Assembly: GCA_914767935.1 (NCBI GenBank)
Contig: OU612045.1
Span: 57,963,725-58,027,724 of the forward strand
Length of the DNA: 64,000 bases
Source: Coremacera marginata
Lineage: Eukaryota; Arthropoda; Insecta; Diptera; Sciomyzidae
Direction of reading: 5' to 3'
The notes under the pieces were generated by a model. The model worked only from the letters and a program-made list of their open reading frames with translations. It ran no database searches and was not told the DNA's origin. This document shows positions 1 to 10,882 of the stretch, in pieces. The translations under genes and the position numbers were made by a program. Within the stretch, counting starts at the first letter, position 1; each line of letters opens with the position of its first letter.

Positions 1-504
1 AAGAAAAATTAATATACGAGTATTGCTCACAAGCAAGACAAACATATATAGTGTCTTGCACGACCTTCCAGGTTATAAGAAGGATAAGGAAATATTTATT
101 AGTTTTTTAAAAACTAACTAGCTCACACCCACACAAATTGACAATGAAATAACACAAATTCGTGTTATGTTATTTGACAGTTAAGCTGTATACCACATTA
201 CCTTTCCCTATTTACAAAAGGTGTTTTTTGGAGTAAAACGACTTAGAAACAATGTTTTTATCCGAATGGAAATATCCGAATGCCAAAATCGCGAACGCAA
301 CATCGTGTCTTGTGTTGAAACGGTTTCTTTTGAATATTTCTCATTAAATGTTTATGTTTTTATTGTTTTTATTAATATGTATGTAAAATTTGCATATACA
401 TATATGCGTAAATTTCAAAATAAAAGGTTTTCTCTGCCCCTGTTTTTTTCATTTTTTGCTCTCATAAAGTAAGCATTAAAATATACTTAAAAAAATACTG
501 TTGT
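1..504. other. AT-rich spacer, no gene seen
   Basis: No supported gene. The only structure noticed is a short perfect palindromic stretch at about 150-171 (ATAACACAAATTCGTGTTAT). The 83-codon open frame at 221-472 has no recognisable domain and a composition expected of AT-rich noncoding DNA. Confidence 0.6.
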
Positions 505-798
505 CAAATAAGAAAAAAAAAACTAAATGACCATTTCAGCACTTGAAAGGACTTTGACCGAGCCTCTTATGATCAATTTTATTGTGTGTGTTGTGAAAAT
601 GTTTGAACACAAATGATCGAGAACTGGACCTACCAGCTTTATGCCGATTCTTCATGGCAGTTTTTTTACTCTCTGAGGTCTGCCATTGTCTGCAGTGAGG
701 TGACGGCCGAACAGAAAAATGAAATTAGATGGGGGATTTAAACCTAGGTTCTCTGGCGTATGAGCCACACACTCTACCTACTTCACCACGGCCGTCAC
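505..798 (-). mobile_element. tRNA-derived SINE, copy 1
   Basis: Read on the minus strand, the 5' head (about 798 down to 725) looks like a tRNA promoter region: an A-box-like TGGTGAAGTAGG, then about 40 bases later a B-box-like GGTTTAAATCC. The body then runs to a T-rich 3' end near 510. A second, longer copy lies at 26872-27208 on the same strand, and the two align along their full length, including the block GGACTTTGACCGAGC on the plus strand and the shared GTGACGGCCGAACA. Copy 1 lacks about 40 bases present in copy 2. Pol III boxes plus a dispersed non-tRNA body define a SINE. The family name is unknown to me. Confidence 0.75.
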
Positions 799-2280
799 AA
801 AATACAATCAATATATCAAAAAAAGGGCATTAGGAGTTAAGGCAAATTACATAGTTTAATATCTCCCCTCTCTTGCCCGTTTCATAGAAAGCATTTGTCC
901 TCACTCTTACCTGTAGTTAGTCAATATAGTAAAAAAAAACTAAAAGAAAGAAAAATAAATGGAATATGCAATGATTTGCAATGCCAGTATAAATTCCAAG
1001 GAGTTTTTGGTTTTTTTTAATTTGTAAAGTTAATATAACAGCAATTTTTTTTTTTGCAGAATCTGTGTTGTCACCGCTTTCAGACAGGAGTGTTATGTTT
1101 TACTTTATTTGCTCATATTTATATTTTAGTTACTGATATGCCGTCAAGTACATAACTGCTAATAAGCACATGATTTATCGATTTCAGCTTTATGAAATAA
1201 GTGCACTTAGAAAAAAATATCCTAAGATCAAAGAAAATGTACTTAATTTTAAAGAAATTTTACTTATTTTAGCTCCAAAGATATTTGTTTTTATATCAAA
1301 GTGATGTTTTTCTTTGAAAAACTAAACAAATTTATTACTGAAATAAAAAAAGTGTTTTAGAATAAAAAAAAAAATTCTTAAGGGGTAAAACACATCGAGA
1401 AATTTTGAAATATATGAATTTTTAGTTTTTTTTTTTTTTTTCTTTAAGCTTAGCCCCTTAAGAATGTCTGGTGAAAGCTGCATGCAAAAATTCGAGCTAT
1501 GACCGATTTAGTTAAGGCGTTAAGGCGTTCGGAATTTACAATTAGACAATTTATTTATTGCTCAACTTTCAAATGCATTTTGTAAATCGCTATGTAAATT
1601 CAAATGTCTGCCATTTTGTCAAAAATCGATATTTTTAAAATCGCCCATGACAAAGAGTAGATTATAGTGTCCAGTTTAATAATATTTTTATTTTTTTGTT
1701 TTGTTACAGTAGCAGAGTGCATTGACTTGCTGACTGAAGGATCGTATTGCACCTTCAAACCAATGACTTTGTTTTCAAGGCAACGTCATTGGCTTTTCGC
1801 ACTGAATGAAATAATTAAGATACATTTGTTGCTACCATATATTATTTAAATTACATTTTCTTTCAATTAAGCAGCCAAACACGAAATAGATGGGTGCAAA
1901 TGCATATTTTTATATTTATACTTAGATGTGTAAGAATAGTTTGAAATTATGTTAAGAAAATACTTGTAAAATTTATTATAACAGAGACAATTTTAGAATA
2001 ATAAAGAGGATACGAAAATTGAACCAAAGCGGCATTATGACAGTTTACTTTTTAATCTGAAAACACTGCGGCACTTAGCCATACTTACTTCAGCGTGGCA
2101 CGCTACAATTTTTTTGCTAGTAGCAATCACCACATGGTGATCCTGACACATCCTGCCCTCTCTTAGCAATCCTTTGAAGATAATCACTTAATGCAAACTT
2201 TTCGGAGCCTTTCAATTATTAGCACGAAATTAATACCGACATCCTGACAACTGCGAATCAAAACAAAAAATATTTTTTAG
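799..2280. other. AT-rich spacer
   Basis: No supported gene. Around 1371-1467 an 11-base inverted repeat (TTCTTAAGGGG and CCCCTTAAGAA) brackets a T-rich stretch of about 70 bases, possibly a tiny decayed MITE. The short open frame at 1667-1849 has no recognisable features. Confidence 0.5.
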
Positions 2281-2671
2281 ATGGACAAATATTTCTATAG
2301 CATTTTTTATCATATACTGGATCTAATCATGAAACACAACACCCAAAATAATGAAGAATACGTTCCTTTACCTGTAAAAACTACGCGAGAAAAACCTCCA
2401 GTTCACATTCCTGAGGCGAAAGCAAACGAACCTTCGAACATAGTCATTACTTCTAGAAGAATTATAATGGCAAGAATACATGAGCACACCTTATATACAG
2501 GAAACTCACTTATGTCTCATCATGTTTGACCTGAAGAACAAGGATACTGCAATAATTAATGAAACAATAGAAAACAACGTTCGATCAGTAGTTACAAAAA
2601 ACAAGGTCCAGAAGCCAGCAATGCCGATAGTAGTAACAATATTAGTAATCGGCATTATTTGTTTTATTTAG
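2281..2671 (+). pseudogene. Unrecognised short ORF pair with C-terminal hydrophobic segment
   Basis: Two overlapping open frames (2281-2529 and 2480-2671) read as one possible protein with a frameshift near 2500. The first part is rich in Lys, Pro and Glu. The second ends in a hydrophobic stretch of about 16 residues just before the stop, like a membrane anchor. A degraded retroelement gag lies 1.6 kb downstream, so this could be the membrane-anchored end of an envelope-like ORF from a decayed LTR element. No diagnostic motif was seen and I do not recognise the family. It may also be chance. Confidence 0.2.
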
Positions 2672-2813
2672 CATATAAAGCAAACATATATTTTAAAGCT
2701 TATGTTCAAAAACGCATCAATAAACAGGATACAAAATGTTTAAAGTAATAATTATGACTCTGATTCTTGTAGTACTTATCATTATTTTATGTCATAAAAC
2801 TTTAAAAAAAAAA

Positions 2814-3212
2814 ATCGACTACAAAATCACTACAAAGTCAAAAATAATTTTAAAATTTTCCTTTTAATTTCTTGGTCATATTTGACAATTTATTTAAGCA
2901 TATTAGTACACTAGAAAACTTATTATTTGAATTTTTTTCTAATATGTTTTATTATCATAAAAATATTAATTTCTTTATGAATACAAAAGCTTTTAAGGTC
3001 TGCGCTAATATAATCAGACTTTTAAACAGAAGCGCCAACTTCAAAGCTTTTGTATTTATAAAGAAATAAATATTTTTATGATAGCAAAACAAATTAGAAA
3101 AAAATTCAAATAATAAGTTTTCTAGGGTAAAAATAAATTGTCAAATATGACCAAGAAATTAAAGGGAAAATTTTAAAATTATTTTTTACTTTGTAGTGAT
3201 TTTGTAGACGGT
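2814..3212. repeat. 400-bp palindrome (foldback element)
   Basis: The left arm (2814 to about 3006) and the right arm (about 3025 to 3212) are reverse complements with few differences. Paired examples are CTACAAAATCACTACAAAGT near 2818 with ACTTTGTAGTGATTTTGTAG near 3188, and TTGGTCATATTTGACAATTT near 2872 with AAATTGTCAAATATGACCAA near 3134. The spacer is about 20 bases, so a single strand would fold into a long hairpin. Inner and outer ends carry AACCGACTWCAAAA-like sequence that recurs at the right end of the neighbouring repeat region (4125-4145). Confidence 0.85.
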
Positions 3213-3389
3213 TTTTTTTTCTTCCTTTTTAGAGAATATGATAAAATTTCGGAAAAAGTGTATAAACTACATAAATACAACTGTTCTTAAAAAAAAATTA
3301 TTCTATTACATTCTGAAAGTTTCTTCGTTATTTCAAATATCTGTCCCTTAAATTTAAATCAGATGTCACGTGTTTTGAAATAATTATAC

Positions 3390-3985
3390 CTATTCTTGTA
3401 ACGAGTTTTATTACCCTAGTGCCAATATTATTCAAGATTTAGTGGTTTTTTAATATTGCCACGCCCCATTGTTAAATAAGCGCCCACTTTCTTGAGCGTT
3501 ATTTGTAATAATTGTGCCTACCCCTTTACTTCATTTCAGTACCCCAGCGTCAATATTAACTGAGATAGTGTTTATCTAGTATTTCCACGCCCATTTGTCG
3601 AATAACGCCTTCTTTATTGACCGTAATTTATAATAATTTTTCCTACCCCTGTACTTAAATAAATTTCAGTGACCTAGTGTCAATATTATTCAAGATACAC
3701 TGTTTTTTAATATTGCCACGCCTATTTGTTGAATAACGCCCACTTTATTGACCAAAATTTTTAATAATAATACCTACCCCTATACTAAATAGCAGTTCTC
3801 TAGTCTCAAAACTATTCAAGATACACTGTTTTTCTAATATTGCCATGCCCATTTGTCGAATAACGCCCATTTTCTTGCCCGTAATTTGTAATAATTGTGC
3901 CTACGCCTACACTAAATTGCAGTACCCTAGTGTCAATATTATTCGAGATACATTAGTATCTAGTATTGCCACGCCTAGTTCTCGA
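3390..3985. repeat. 128-bp tandem repeat, about 4.5 units
   Basis: A unit of about 125-131 bases repeats four to five times. Landmarks that recur are ACCCCTNTACT (about 3518, 3644, 3775, degenerate at 3902), GTCAATATTATTCAAGATAC and TTGTCGAATAACGCC. Units diverge by roughly 10-20 per cent. No coding potential persists across units. The array sits directly between the palindrome and a terminal hairpin motif and may be the internal part of one non-autonomous element. Confidence 0.8.
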
Positions 3986-4039
3986 ATACCTTGAATCTGT
4001 TCACCAAAAATTATGGCAATCAGGCATATGGCTTAGGAG

Positions 4040-4146
4040 TTATCGATGTACATACATTTAAAAAAAAAAAAATAAAAAAAAAAATTAAAAAAAAAACAGA
4101 AACCGACGAACTTGAGAATCTCCTCCTTTTTGAAGTCGGTTAAAAA
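4040..4146. repeat. A-rich tract and hairpin end of repeat element
   Basis: After an A-rich tract, CCGAC and GTCGG bracket a CT-rich loop (AGAATCTCCTCCTTTTTGAA), followed by TTAAAAA. A CCGAC-loop-GTCGGTTAAAA end of this type is familiar to me from dispersed non-autonomous repeats of other insects; that is recollection, not a search. It probably marks the right end of the 2814-4146 composite. Confidence 0.5.
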
Positions 4147-4243
4147 TATATTCGTATGTAAATAACGAATAAATAACTACACCAAAAATAAAATAATGTG
4201 TGTATAGGATTCAAAATATTTAAACAAATAAACTAAAATTCTA

Positions 4244-5112
4244 ATGGATGAGTTAATAGAAATTTTTTAACAGGTAAAAACTATAAGAGATAATGTAAGA
4301 AAAATTGGCGTAAAAAAGTATACCCCACAAACAGTAAAAACAAAACTAGAGCAGTTAGAATCGTTCAATAGGCACTTCCAGCATATTTCACTGAAAGTGG
4401 AAAATCAAGAAGAGTTAAAAGAACAATTTTGTAGTCTAACAAAAGAAACAAAATCAATATTATTAAAACACATAGAGGACCACAAAATGAGTGACTTTAA
4501 CCTAGAACTAGCACTTAAGGCTATGCCTATATTTAATGGTCAGTATAAAGAATTGACAGTGTTTTTAAACATAATTGAATTAATATATAATGGATTAAGT
4601 TCAGAAAGCAAGAAACTTTTAATTGAGTCCATTTGCAGTATCAAACTGTTAAGTATAGTAAGAACCTCGGTATGTGCGGTATCAGTGCCAAAAACATTTT
4701 ATGAGTTAAAAGCACAATTATCATCTACGTATTAAAGTAATAAAAGTATGCCACATATCTACACAGCCTTATCCAGTTTATCACAAAAAGTGTCGGTATC
4801 AGGTTTTTATGACAATATACTAACATAAGTCGAATTAACATCGAATTAAGCGAAGTGCAAATAAAAGAACTCCAGCTCTAGCAACTGAGGCGGAGAAACA
4901 AGTTATCTCAATAATGAACGATAAATACAGTAGTCAAAAACGGTGTAAAAGAAAACTACAAGGGCACGGTAATTGCACGGTACGCACAAAACCTAAAACA
5001 TTAGCAGATGTAGTTAACATAGCATTAGAATTAAAAAAATATAAACCCATCCTAAATTTTACGCTTCCAAAGAACATTTCCAAGATATGAAGAACAACAC
5101 AACGATAGATTT
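4244..5112 (+). pseudogene. gag: Gypsy-type retrotransposon gag, 5' part, decayed
   Basis: From ATG at 4244 a gag-like protein can be followed with a frameshift before 4262 and stops after 4735. The region around VKKYTPQTVKTKLEQLE (about 4306-4360) and the later FNGQYKELTVFLN and YELKAQLSSTYK resemble the capsid region of insect gypsy/errantivirus-class Gag. Homologous sequence continues past the stop at 4735 (STPHIYTALSSLSQK). It is cut near 5129 by another element and resumes near 6777. No protease, reverse transcriptase, integrase or clear LTR was found in the window, so this is a non-functional fragment. Confidence 0.65.
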
Positions 5113-5548
5113 TAAAAAAAATACTTCCTGCAGTGTAGTCAACTAGTTAAAAAACTAACAAGTTGTATTTTTTACCGGCATTTTTTGAACTAGTTGTGAT
5201 AATAATATATTTTATGCCAGTAAAATACTTGTATAATCAAATGTAGGATTTTTACTGGTATGATTTTAACCACCTGTGTGCTGGTATATTTTTACCAGTT
5301 AAATAATAGTGTAATATCGACTGGCACAGTTTCATACTAGTATTATTTTAACCAGTTATTTTGCTTGAATTAAGCAAATTTTTGGTTTAAACGCAAATAA
5401 GCAAATGTATGCTCAATTACGGTCCGATTTAAGAAAAAGTTTAGCAAACTGAAGTCACTCATCGTATATTTAGAAAAAAACAAATTTGATTTGATTTTAG
5501 ATAAACTCGGTAATATTAGATATTAAAAACCAAACTTTTCCATTAAGT

Positions 5549-5616
5549 TGTGGCGTACTGGTTAAGGTGCTTGCCTTCTCAGCAAAACGACCCAGGTTCA
5601 AGTCTCCGGCTAACGC
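5549..5616 (+). other. tRNA-like core, unit 1 (A and B boxes)
   Basis: TGGCGTACTGGTTAAGG matches a Pol III A box and CAGGTTCAAGTCTCC a B box, 30 bases apart, which is the spacing expected of a tRNA or a tRNA-derived SINE. The acceptor and anticodon stems do not pair convincingly, and units 2 and 3 follow in the same orientation within 400 bases, so a working tRNA gene is unlikely. Confidence 0.6.
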
Positions 5617-5797
5617 ATTGTTTTTTGTTTTTTGTTTTGATTTAAAAATTTACTGTTATAAGTTATTCTTTAAAGTTTATTGTTATTTTATACCAAATTT
5701 ATGCTAACGCATTGTTTTTTGTTTTATTTTAAAAATTTACTGTTATAAGTTATTTTTTAAATTTATTGTTATTTTAAACCAAATTTTACAATTAAGT

Positions 5798-5866
5798 TTT
5801 GGTATTCTGGTTAAGATGCTTACCTTGTCAACGAAGCAGTCCAGGTTCGGCTCCCCGGCTGGCGCA
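5798..5866 (+). other. tRNA-like core, unit 2
   Basis: This is a repeat of unit 1 with A-box-like TGGTATTCTGGTTAAG and B-box-like CAGGTTCGGCTCCCC. The T-rich sequence between units (GCATTGTTTTTTGTTTT and CTGTTATAAGTTATT) is itself repeated at 5613-5690 and 5703-5760. The array therefore grew by tandem duplication of about 100-250 bases. Confidence 0.6.
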
Positions 5867-5934
5867 TTGTTTTTTTTTTGTTTTAAAATTTTCTGTTATT
5901 AGTTATTATACATTATATTTTCCAATTTATTGGT

Positions 5935-5985
5935 GGTGGGTGGTGAACTGGTTAATATGCTACACTTGTAAGCGGCTGACAAAAA
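5935..5985 (+). other. tRNA-like core, unit 3 (A box only)
   Basis: TGGTGAACTGGTTAATATGC followed by CTTGTAAGCGGCTGAC resembles the A-box half of units 1 and 2. The B box is missing, so this is a truncated third unit. Confidence 0.45.
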
Positions 5986-6776
5986 ATGTTTTTGGTTTTT
6001 TGTTTAGTTTTGTTTTAAACCGAAATAGCAAAATTTGAGTAAGCTTAAGGAAACATTTGCTTTGTTATTTATAAATTGAAATAGCAAACTTTGGTTTTTA
6101 TTGAACACAAGCGAAATTATTTTTAGGCTTAATTTTCAAAGAAATTTTCAAACAAACAGTTTTCTCCGTGTAGAAGTTTTTATACAAGTTGTATGCTAGT
6201 ATTAGTTTTCGACTAGTGTTTTTGAAACTAGTTTTGTGCTAGTAGTATGTTTACCGGCTTTATACTAGTATTATTTGAATTATGTGACAGTATATGTTAT
6301 TAAACAGACTATTTTTGAAAAATCTGCACACGTATTACAAATAAATTGAAAATAACAAATAAAAACAATTTATAACGATAACCAAAAGACATGTTTTCAA
6401 GATTCGACCTTAAGCTTGAAAAAAGAAACAAACAATAAACACTGAGGTTGACTAAAATCAAAATAAAAACTTAAAATAACTTTGAATAATTGTTGAGTTA
6501 ATTACAAATTTTTTACACATTTTATTTAAAACGATATTTGTTTAAGTAGATCAAAAGTGACTGGCTAGTTAACTTTAAATTATGCAAATAGTCATTGTTA
6601 TACTGGTAAAACACTTGGTCTTTTTGAACTAGCTACATAGATAGTAACTTACCAAGTAGCTCTTTGCCTAGTATGTTATGACTTGTTAAACATCTAGTAT
6701 TTTGATCTAGTGAGCTAACTAGTTAAATTCATGACTACTATGATTTTTCGCTGCATGGCTAACATACAATTTTAAA

Positions 6777-7204
6777 GTGACAGATGCAATATGGACGCTA
6801 GTAATAGGATGAAAAGATTTGGGAACAATCATGATTTTAACCCAAATAATTTCAGGTCAAATAACACTGATAACATATTCGTGGAAACATAAACAGTTTT
6901 AACAATTATAGAAGCATACAAAATAGAAATTCTAAAAATTATCTACAATACAAAGTAACCATAGACGAATTAATGTTTTGAATTGAAATTGAATTGAAAT
7001 ATTGAAAAACGAACAGGTCCCGGAGGACAACACAGACACAGATTGAGTACTTCCGGGGGACCACGACTAAAAATGTATACTTTATCAAATAATTTAACAA
7101 ATTACATAAGTGCAGATATCTCAATATCAAAGCATCAAACCTACAGCAAACTAACAGTGGACGAAGAAGAAGTAATTTTACCAATAAATACTGAAAACAA
7201 ATTA
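6777..7204 (+). pseudogene. gag: Gag remnant, 3' part
   Basis: Downstream of the nested element an Asn-rich stretch (MKRFGNNHDFNPNNFRSNN, 6810-6866) and a short acidic open tail ending near 7204 look like the Asn-rich C-terminal part common in insect gypsy Gag proteins. No zinc knuckle remains. Continuity with 4244-5112 is inferred from order, strand and composition. Stops and frameshifts make it non-coding now. Confidence 0.4.
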
Positions 7205-7638
7205 TAAAAGAATAATAAAAGCTCAGTTTATACTAAAAATAATATAGCTTAGTTATTTATTATAGATAACATTAAATTAAATTAATTTTTAACCTACAAA
7301 GTAATAATCAAAAACAACAAATTCATCAACAAATTTATCAATTACAGAACTTTACGTGTACATACACTTACGATACTAATTAATTTCTGTCCTTTCCTTC
7401 TACGAATATGAAGAAGTGCCGCAAAAACATTCATATTACATCAAAGATATGTTTTAAGACATCGAAGAGTTCGCTTAAAGACATCACAGTTATAGAAACC
7501 ACCGTTATTACCAAAACAATTAATTTAACAACTCCATTTAAGAGATTTAATACAATATCAAATTTTTTGTTGAATTTTTAAGGTAAATGCTCCTTCGACT
7601 TAAGTTGAGCGTTGAGGTCGCTTAAAACAAAAACTTAC
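7205..7638. other. AT-rich spacer
   Basis: No gene or clear repeat recognised. It may contain the decayed end of the preceding retroelement. Confidence 0.4.
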
Positions 7639-7736
7639 GCATATAGACCATGTTTCGATTTGAAACTATTTTCAGAAGGCACCTTGCTCTTGTATCTACA
7701 CTCTCCAGTAATTTCCAAGCGTCAATGTCTATTGCT
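7639..7736 (-). CDS. Possible isolated internal exon
   Basis: On the minus strand a T-rich tract ending in TTTTTTTAG leads into 98 bases that are open in only one frame and end exactly at a strong donor, GTAAGT (7638-7633). The translation reads about 32 residues (IDIDAWKLLESVDTRARC and on to RNMVYM), with a balanced composition unlike the low-complexity proteins from other frames nearby. The phase is one base in and one base out. I do not recognise the protein and see no neighbouring exon on this strand. If real, the gene has introns longer than this region. A chance open stretch cannot be excluded. Confidence 0.35.
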
Positions 7737-10627
7737 CTAAAAAAATATTGATGGAAATGTAAGTTAACCTAATTAATCAAATCGTTCGGTTGATATTTGC
7801 GGATTTCCAGGTGTAATTCAATCGTTAAAATCATTTCAGATGCTACCAGAATTATTAAACTCCTAAGCTATTGAAGGGCACACTTTTAATGCATTGATAT
7901 ATAAAAAGAAATAGAAAATATATTTAGTTTAAACAAAACTTAAGTTTTGTAATTAAAAATAATAGTTCATTTAGAAACTTCAAATATTATTTATAAAAAA
8001 ACATACCACATAAAGGAATCCAATTATAAAAATGTTGATGTCTTAATTAAAAGTATCTGGGGGGCAACTTTCCCCACTTTCGTCCCCTTTAATCAAATCA
8101 ACAGAAAAGTCAGCTGCGACAAATGATGACATTAAAATTAAACCCTCTACTCGGCTGGGATGCCATCATAATTCTTCCACTTTCAACAAATGCTTTTTTT
8201 TAAGTATCCACTGCTTCTTACGCGAATTTCTCTTATTTTGTTTGCTGCTTCTGTGCACAGTTATCACTGTTGGGCTTATCTTTTGCGATTTGTTGTTATT
8301 GTGGACAACCGCATAAGTTCAAATTAATTTAAAGTAATTTTTAGGTTTTGTTTCTAGGAACTTTTTTTTAAGCAAATAATATTCTATTTTAAACTTGTGG
8401 AATGTATGTGCTTGGGTAGTAGGGAGAGTGGGAGTGAAGACGGGGTATAAGTGAGTGACTGGTGCTATTGTGTCACTGTGTGTTCCTTTTATGCTGAGTG
8501 GAGTTGAGTGCATTGGTTCAACCACTTGCTAACCAAGGACATTGAATTTAGTTTTAAAGCTTTAGCCATTATGCTGGTTTTAACACTAATGAGCTTTTAA
8601 TCCATCCATTGGATTTGCGTGCTTTGAAATTGAATTGTATTTGTTATTCAAGTTTTTTTTCACTTTATTTCTACTTGAAAATAAGTGATAGAAAATTATT
8701 AAAATTGTGTTGGTAAAGCGGGAGCTGTACTGGAGTTCATTGCTGACTTACTTGGACTTTATGCGTCATTGAGCTAAGCTTTTGGATCAACCCCAAGAAA
8801 TTTCAGATTGTTTAAAAAAAGTTATTTGATGAGACATTTAAAGGATTTTTCGTTTATAATTTTCTTTTTTCTTTGCGAGATATATTGAAAGTATTCATAT
8901 AAATAACTTTCTGCTATGGCGACTGTCGGTAGTTTGCTTTGATTGCCATATTTTTTAATGTGCCAGTGCGGAAAACTTGCATATATGAATTCAATAAAAA
9001 CATACATAAATAACAAAGCAACAATAAAAAATTGTCATTAAAAAGCAATGATTAGAAAAAATGAGTTCAAGGAAATTATTGTAAAAATAACATCAATTCA
9101 GCTTGTCATTCTTAAAATATTCCACCTTTTTTATTGTAAATTTTATTCTGACTTAAAGAAATGAATGATTTCAAATCAAAAAACCATAAATCACAAAACA
9201 AATATCTTAACGTGTAATTTCAAATAAAAAAAAATTCAATATAATTATCTTCTAGTTCCACATCTAATGATTAATGTTACCTTTGAAATAAAAATATACA
9301 TGTTGACAATGCAATTAATTACTAAGTCGCCTTGTATGAAGTTTCGCTTATAATTTTTTTTCTTTTATTAAGTAAAATTAAACATTTGTTAATAACTGAA
9401 AAATTTCTATCAAAAATTTATCATTTAATTTTGCGTTGATTTAACTCAAAACATGTGTGATTAAATTCTTTTGCCGAATTCCCAAAACTAACTCCCATAT
9501 CAATTTCTCCTCTACAGCTAAATAAATAACGTTTTTTGTGTTGTTGCGGTTTCTGTTTTGAATAGATTAATTATTAAAAAGAGCAGGAACATTTGCACAT
9601 TTCTGAGTAAATTGAAAAAGAAACTTTTTTAACGGCGAACTATTGATCGTTTTTCTATGGAAATAAAAACTTCAATAGAATTTTTGAGTATCTGTAGTTA
9701 ATTGTTTTGCTTTTCTGTAGAATTTTTTTTCTGATTTGCGTTTTGACTCATTTATTAACACACATACAACTGACCAAGTAATTGAAATAATTTTTAGGTT
9801 CCCCGGATAATTGTTATATCGTAAGCAAATCAGTTAAAGAGTCCTTTATTTAACGAGCTGAATGTTAACCGTCAGTGTCCGGATGTTGTCAAGTAAGGAT
9901 AAGTTAAAATTTTCTGTTTGTATTTAATTTAAAATTATTGTTTTTGCAAATTTTTGTTTTTACGTATTTAAGAAAAAAAGACTTGTAAATATTTTGAACA
10001 ATTTAGGTAATGCTTGCATACATACAATGCTTTTGCTTTCTGGAGTAAGGATACATTATTGAATGAGAGCTCCTACTCGAGAATACGCTACGTACGTACG
10101 CTACGTTCGCGTGAAAAAATAAGTTGACTCTCCAACTTATTTTTATTAAATTTTCCTAGGCTTTCCTAGCGACAATCAATATCGCTATGAATTTTATATG
10201 TGCACTAATTCATACTATCCACAAAATCTTTGTCTATTGACTTTTGAACCCGATATATTTGATTTGTTTTGAAGGCGTTGTTAAGCAAATATATGCCATT
10301 ATAAAGCGCATTTAACTATAATAAAATAATTAAATTCAGTTTCTATGCGGTTGAAGAAAATCGACAGTATTCTTTGCTAAGAGTTCTAGCCAGGTTTCCA
10401 CAAAAATTTAGTCTGGCATAAAAATTCATAAAACTTAGCCTGATGCGAAGTTTCCATAAAATTCACTTCAATTCAGTTTTCATAAAAACTTCCACTTTTA
10501 GTTTTGTTTACTGTTTTAGTTTTGTTTACAGCATATTTATCGAGAAGAAACATAAATTTACTTAAAGTGGGTGTAGCATTTCTCCGAACCCGCCTACTTT
10601 TTGTAAAATGGTTGGATTTCATTTTAT
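7737..10627. other. Spacer, no gene seen
   Basis: AT-rich DNA without supported genes. The open frames at 8319-8525 and 8822-9016 (minus) show no domain or signal. A short alternating CTACGTACG run lies at about 10087-10106. Confidence 0.5.
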
Positions 10628-10882
10628 CAGAGCTGTAAATGAATGCAATCATTTGTGATTTAAAATCATTCAAATCCCAAAATGATTGCATTCATTTTAT
10701 CAAATCATTGATTGGGACTTGAAATTTCAAATCACCCTCAATGATTTAAAAAAAAAATAGAATGTAATCAATTTTTTTGAAATTTCAATCACAATCAGTA
10801 ATTTGAAGAAACGAATGCAATCATTTTTAATATAAATCACATGATTTAAGATCACAAATGAATGCATTCTTTTACATCTCTG
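10628..10882. mobile_element. hAT-type MITE, 255 bp
   Basis: The terminal inverted repeats are about 40 bases long: the left end starts CAGAGCTGTAAATGAATGCA and the reverse complement of the right end starts CAGAGATGTAAAAGAATGCA, both continuing ATTTGTGAT and AAATCAT. The CAGAG start is typical of hAT ends. The flanking 8-mers are CATTTTAT on the left and GATCTTAT on the right, 6 of 8 identical, as expected for an aged hAT target duplication. The interior is a degenerate series of AATCATT motifs and encodes nothing. Confidence 0.85.

Larger units (their letters stand above)
5129..6754. mobile_element. Foldback-like element nested in the gag remnant
   Basis: The element splits the gag remnant. 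The two ends are inverted relatives: TGCAGTG then TAGTCAACTAGTT at the left (5129-5148), and on the reverse complement of the right end TGCAGCG, then AGTAGTCA and AACTAGTT (6710-6754). Both flanks (5135-5360 and 6160-6745) are packed with the degenerate motif ACTAGT/ACCAGT/ACTGGT every 20-35 bases. The core (5540-5990) holds three tRNA-like segments in tandem. No target duplication could be recognised and no transposase is encoded, so it is non-autonomous. The MITE at 40998-41422 is rich in the same AACTAGTT motif and may be related. Confidence 0.5.

Noticed and set aside
5549..5866. Functional tRNA genes
   Set aside because: A and B boxes are present but stems do not pair, and the units are tandem duplicates inside a mobile element.
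10473..10691. 72-codon minus-strand open frame
   Set aside because: It crosses the left end of the hAT-type MITE and has no recognisable protein features.
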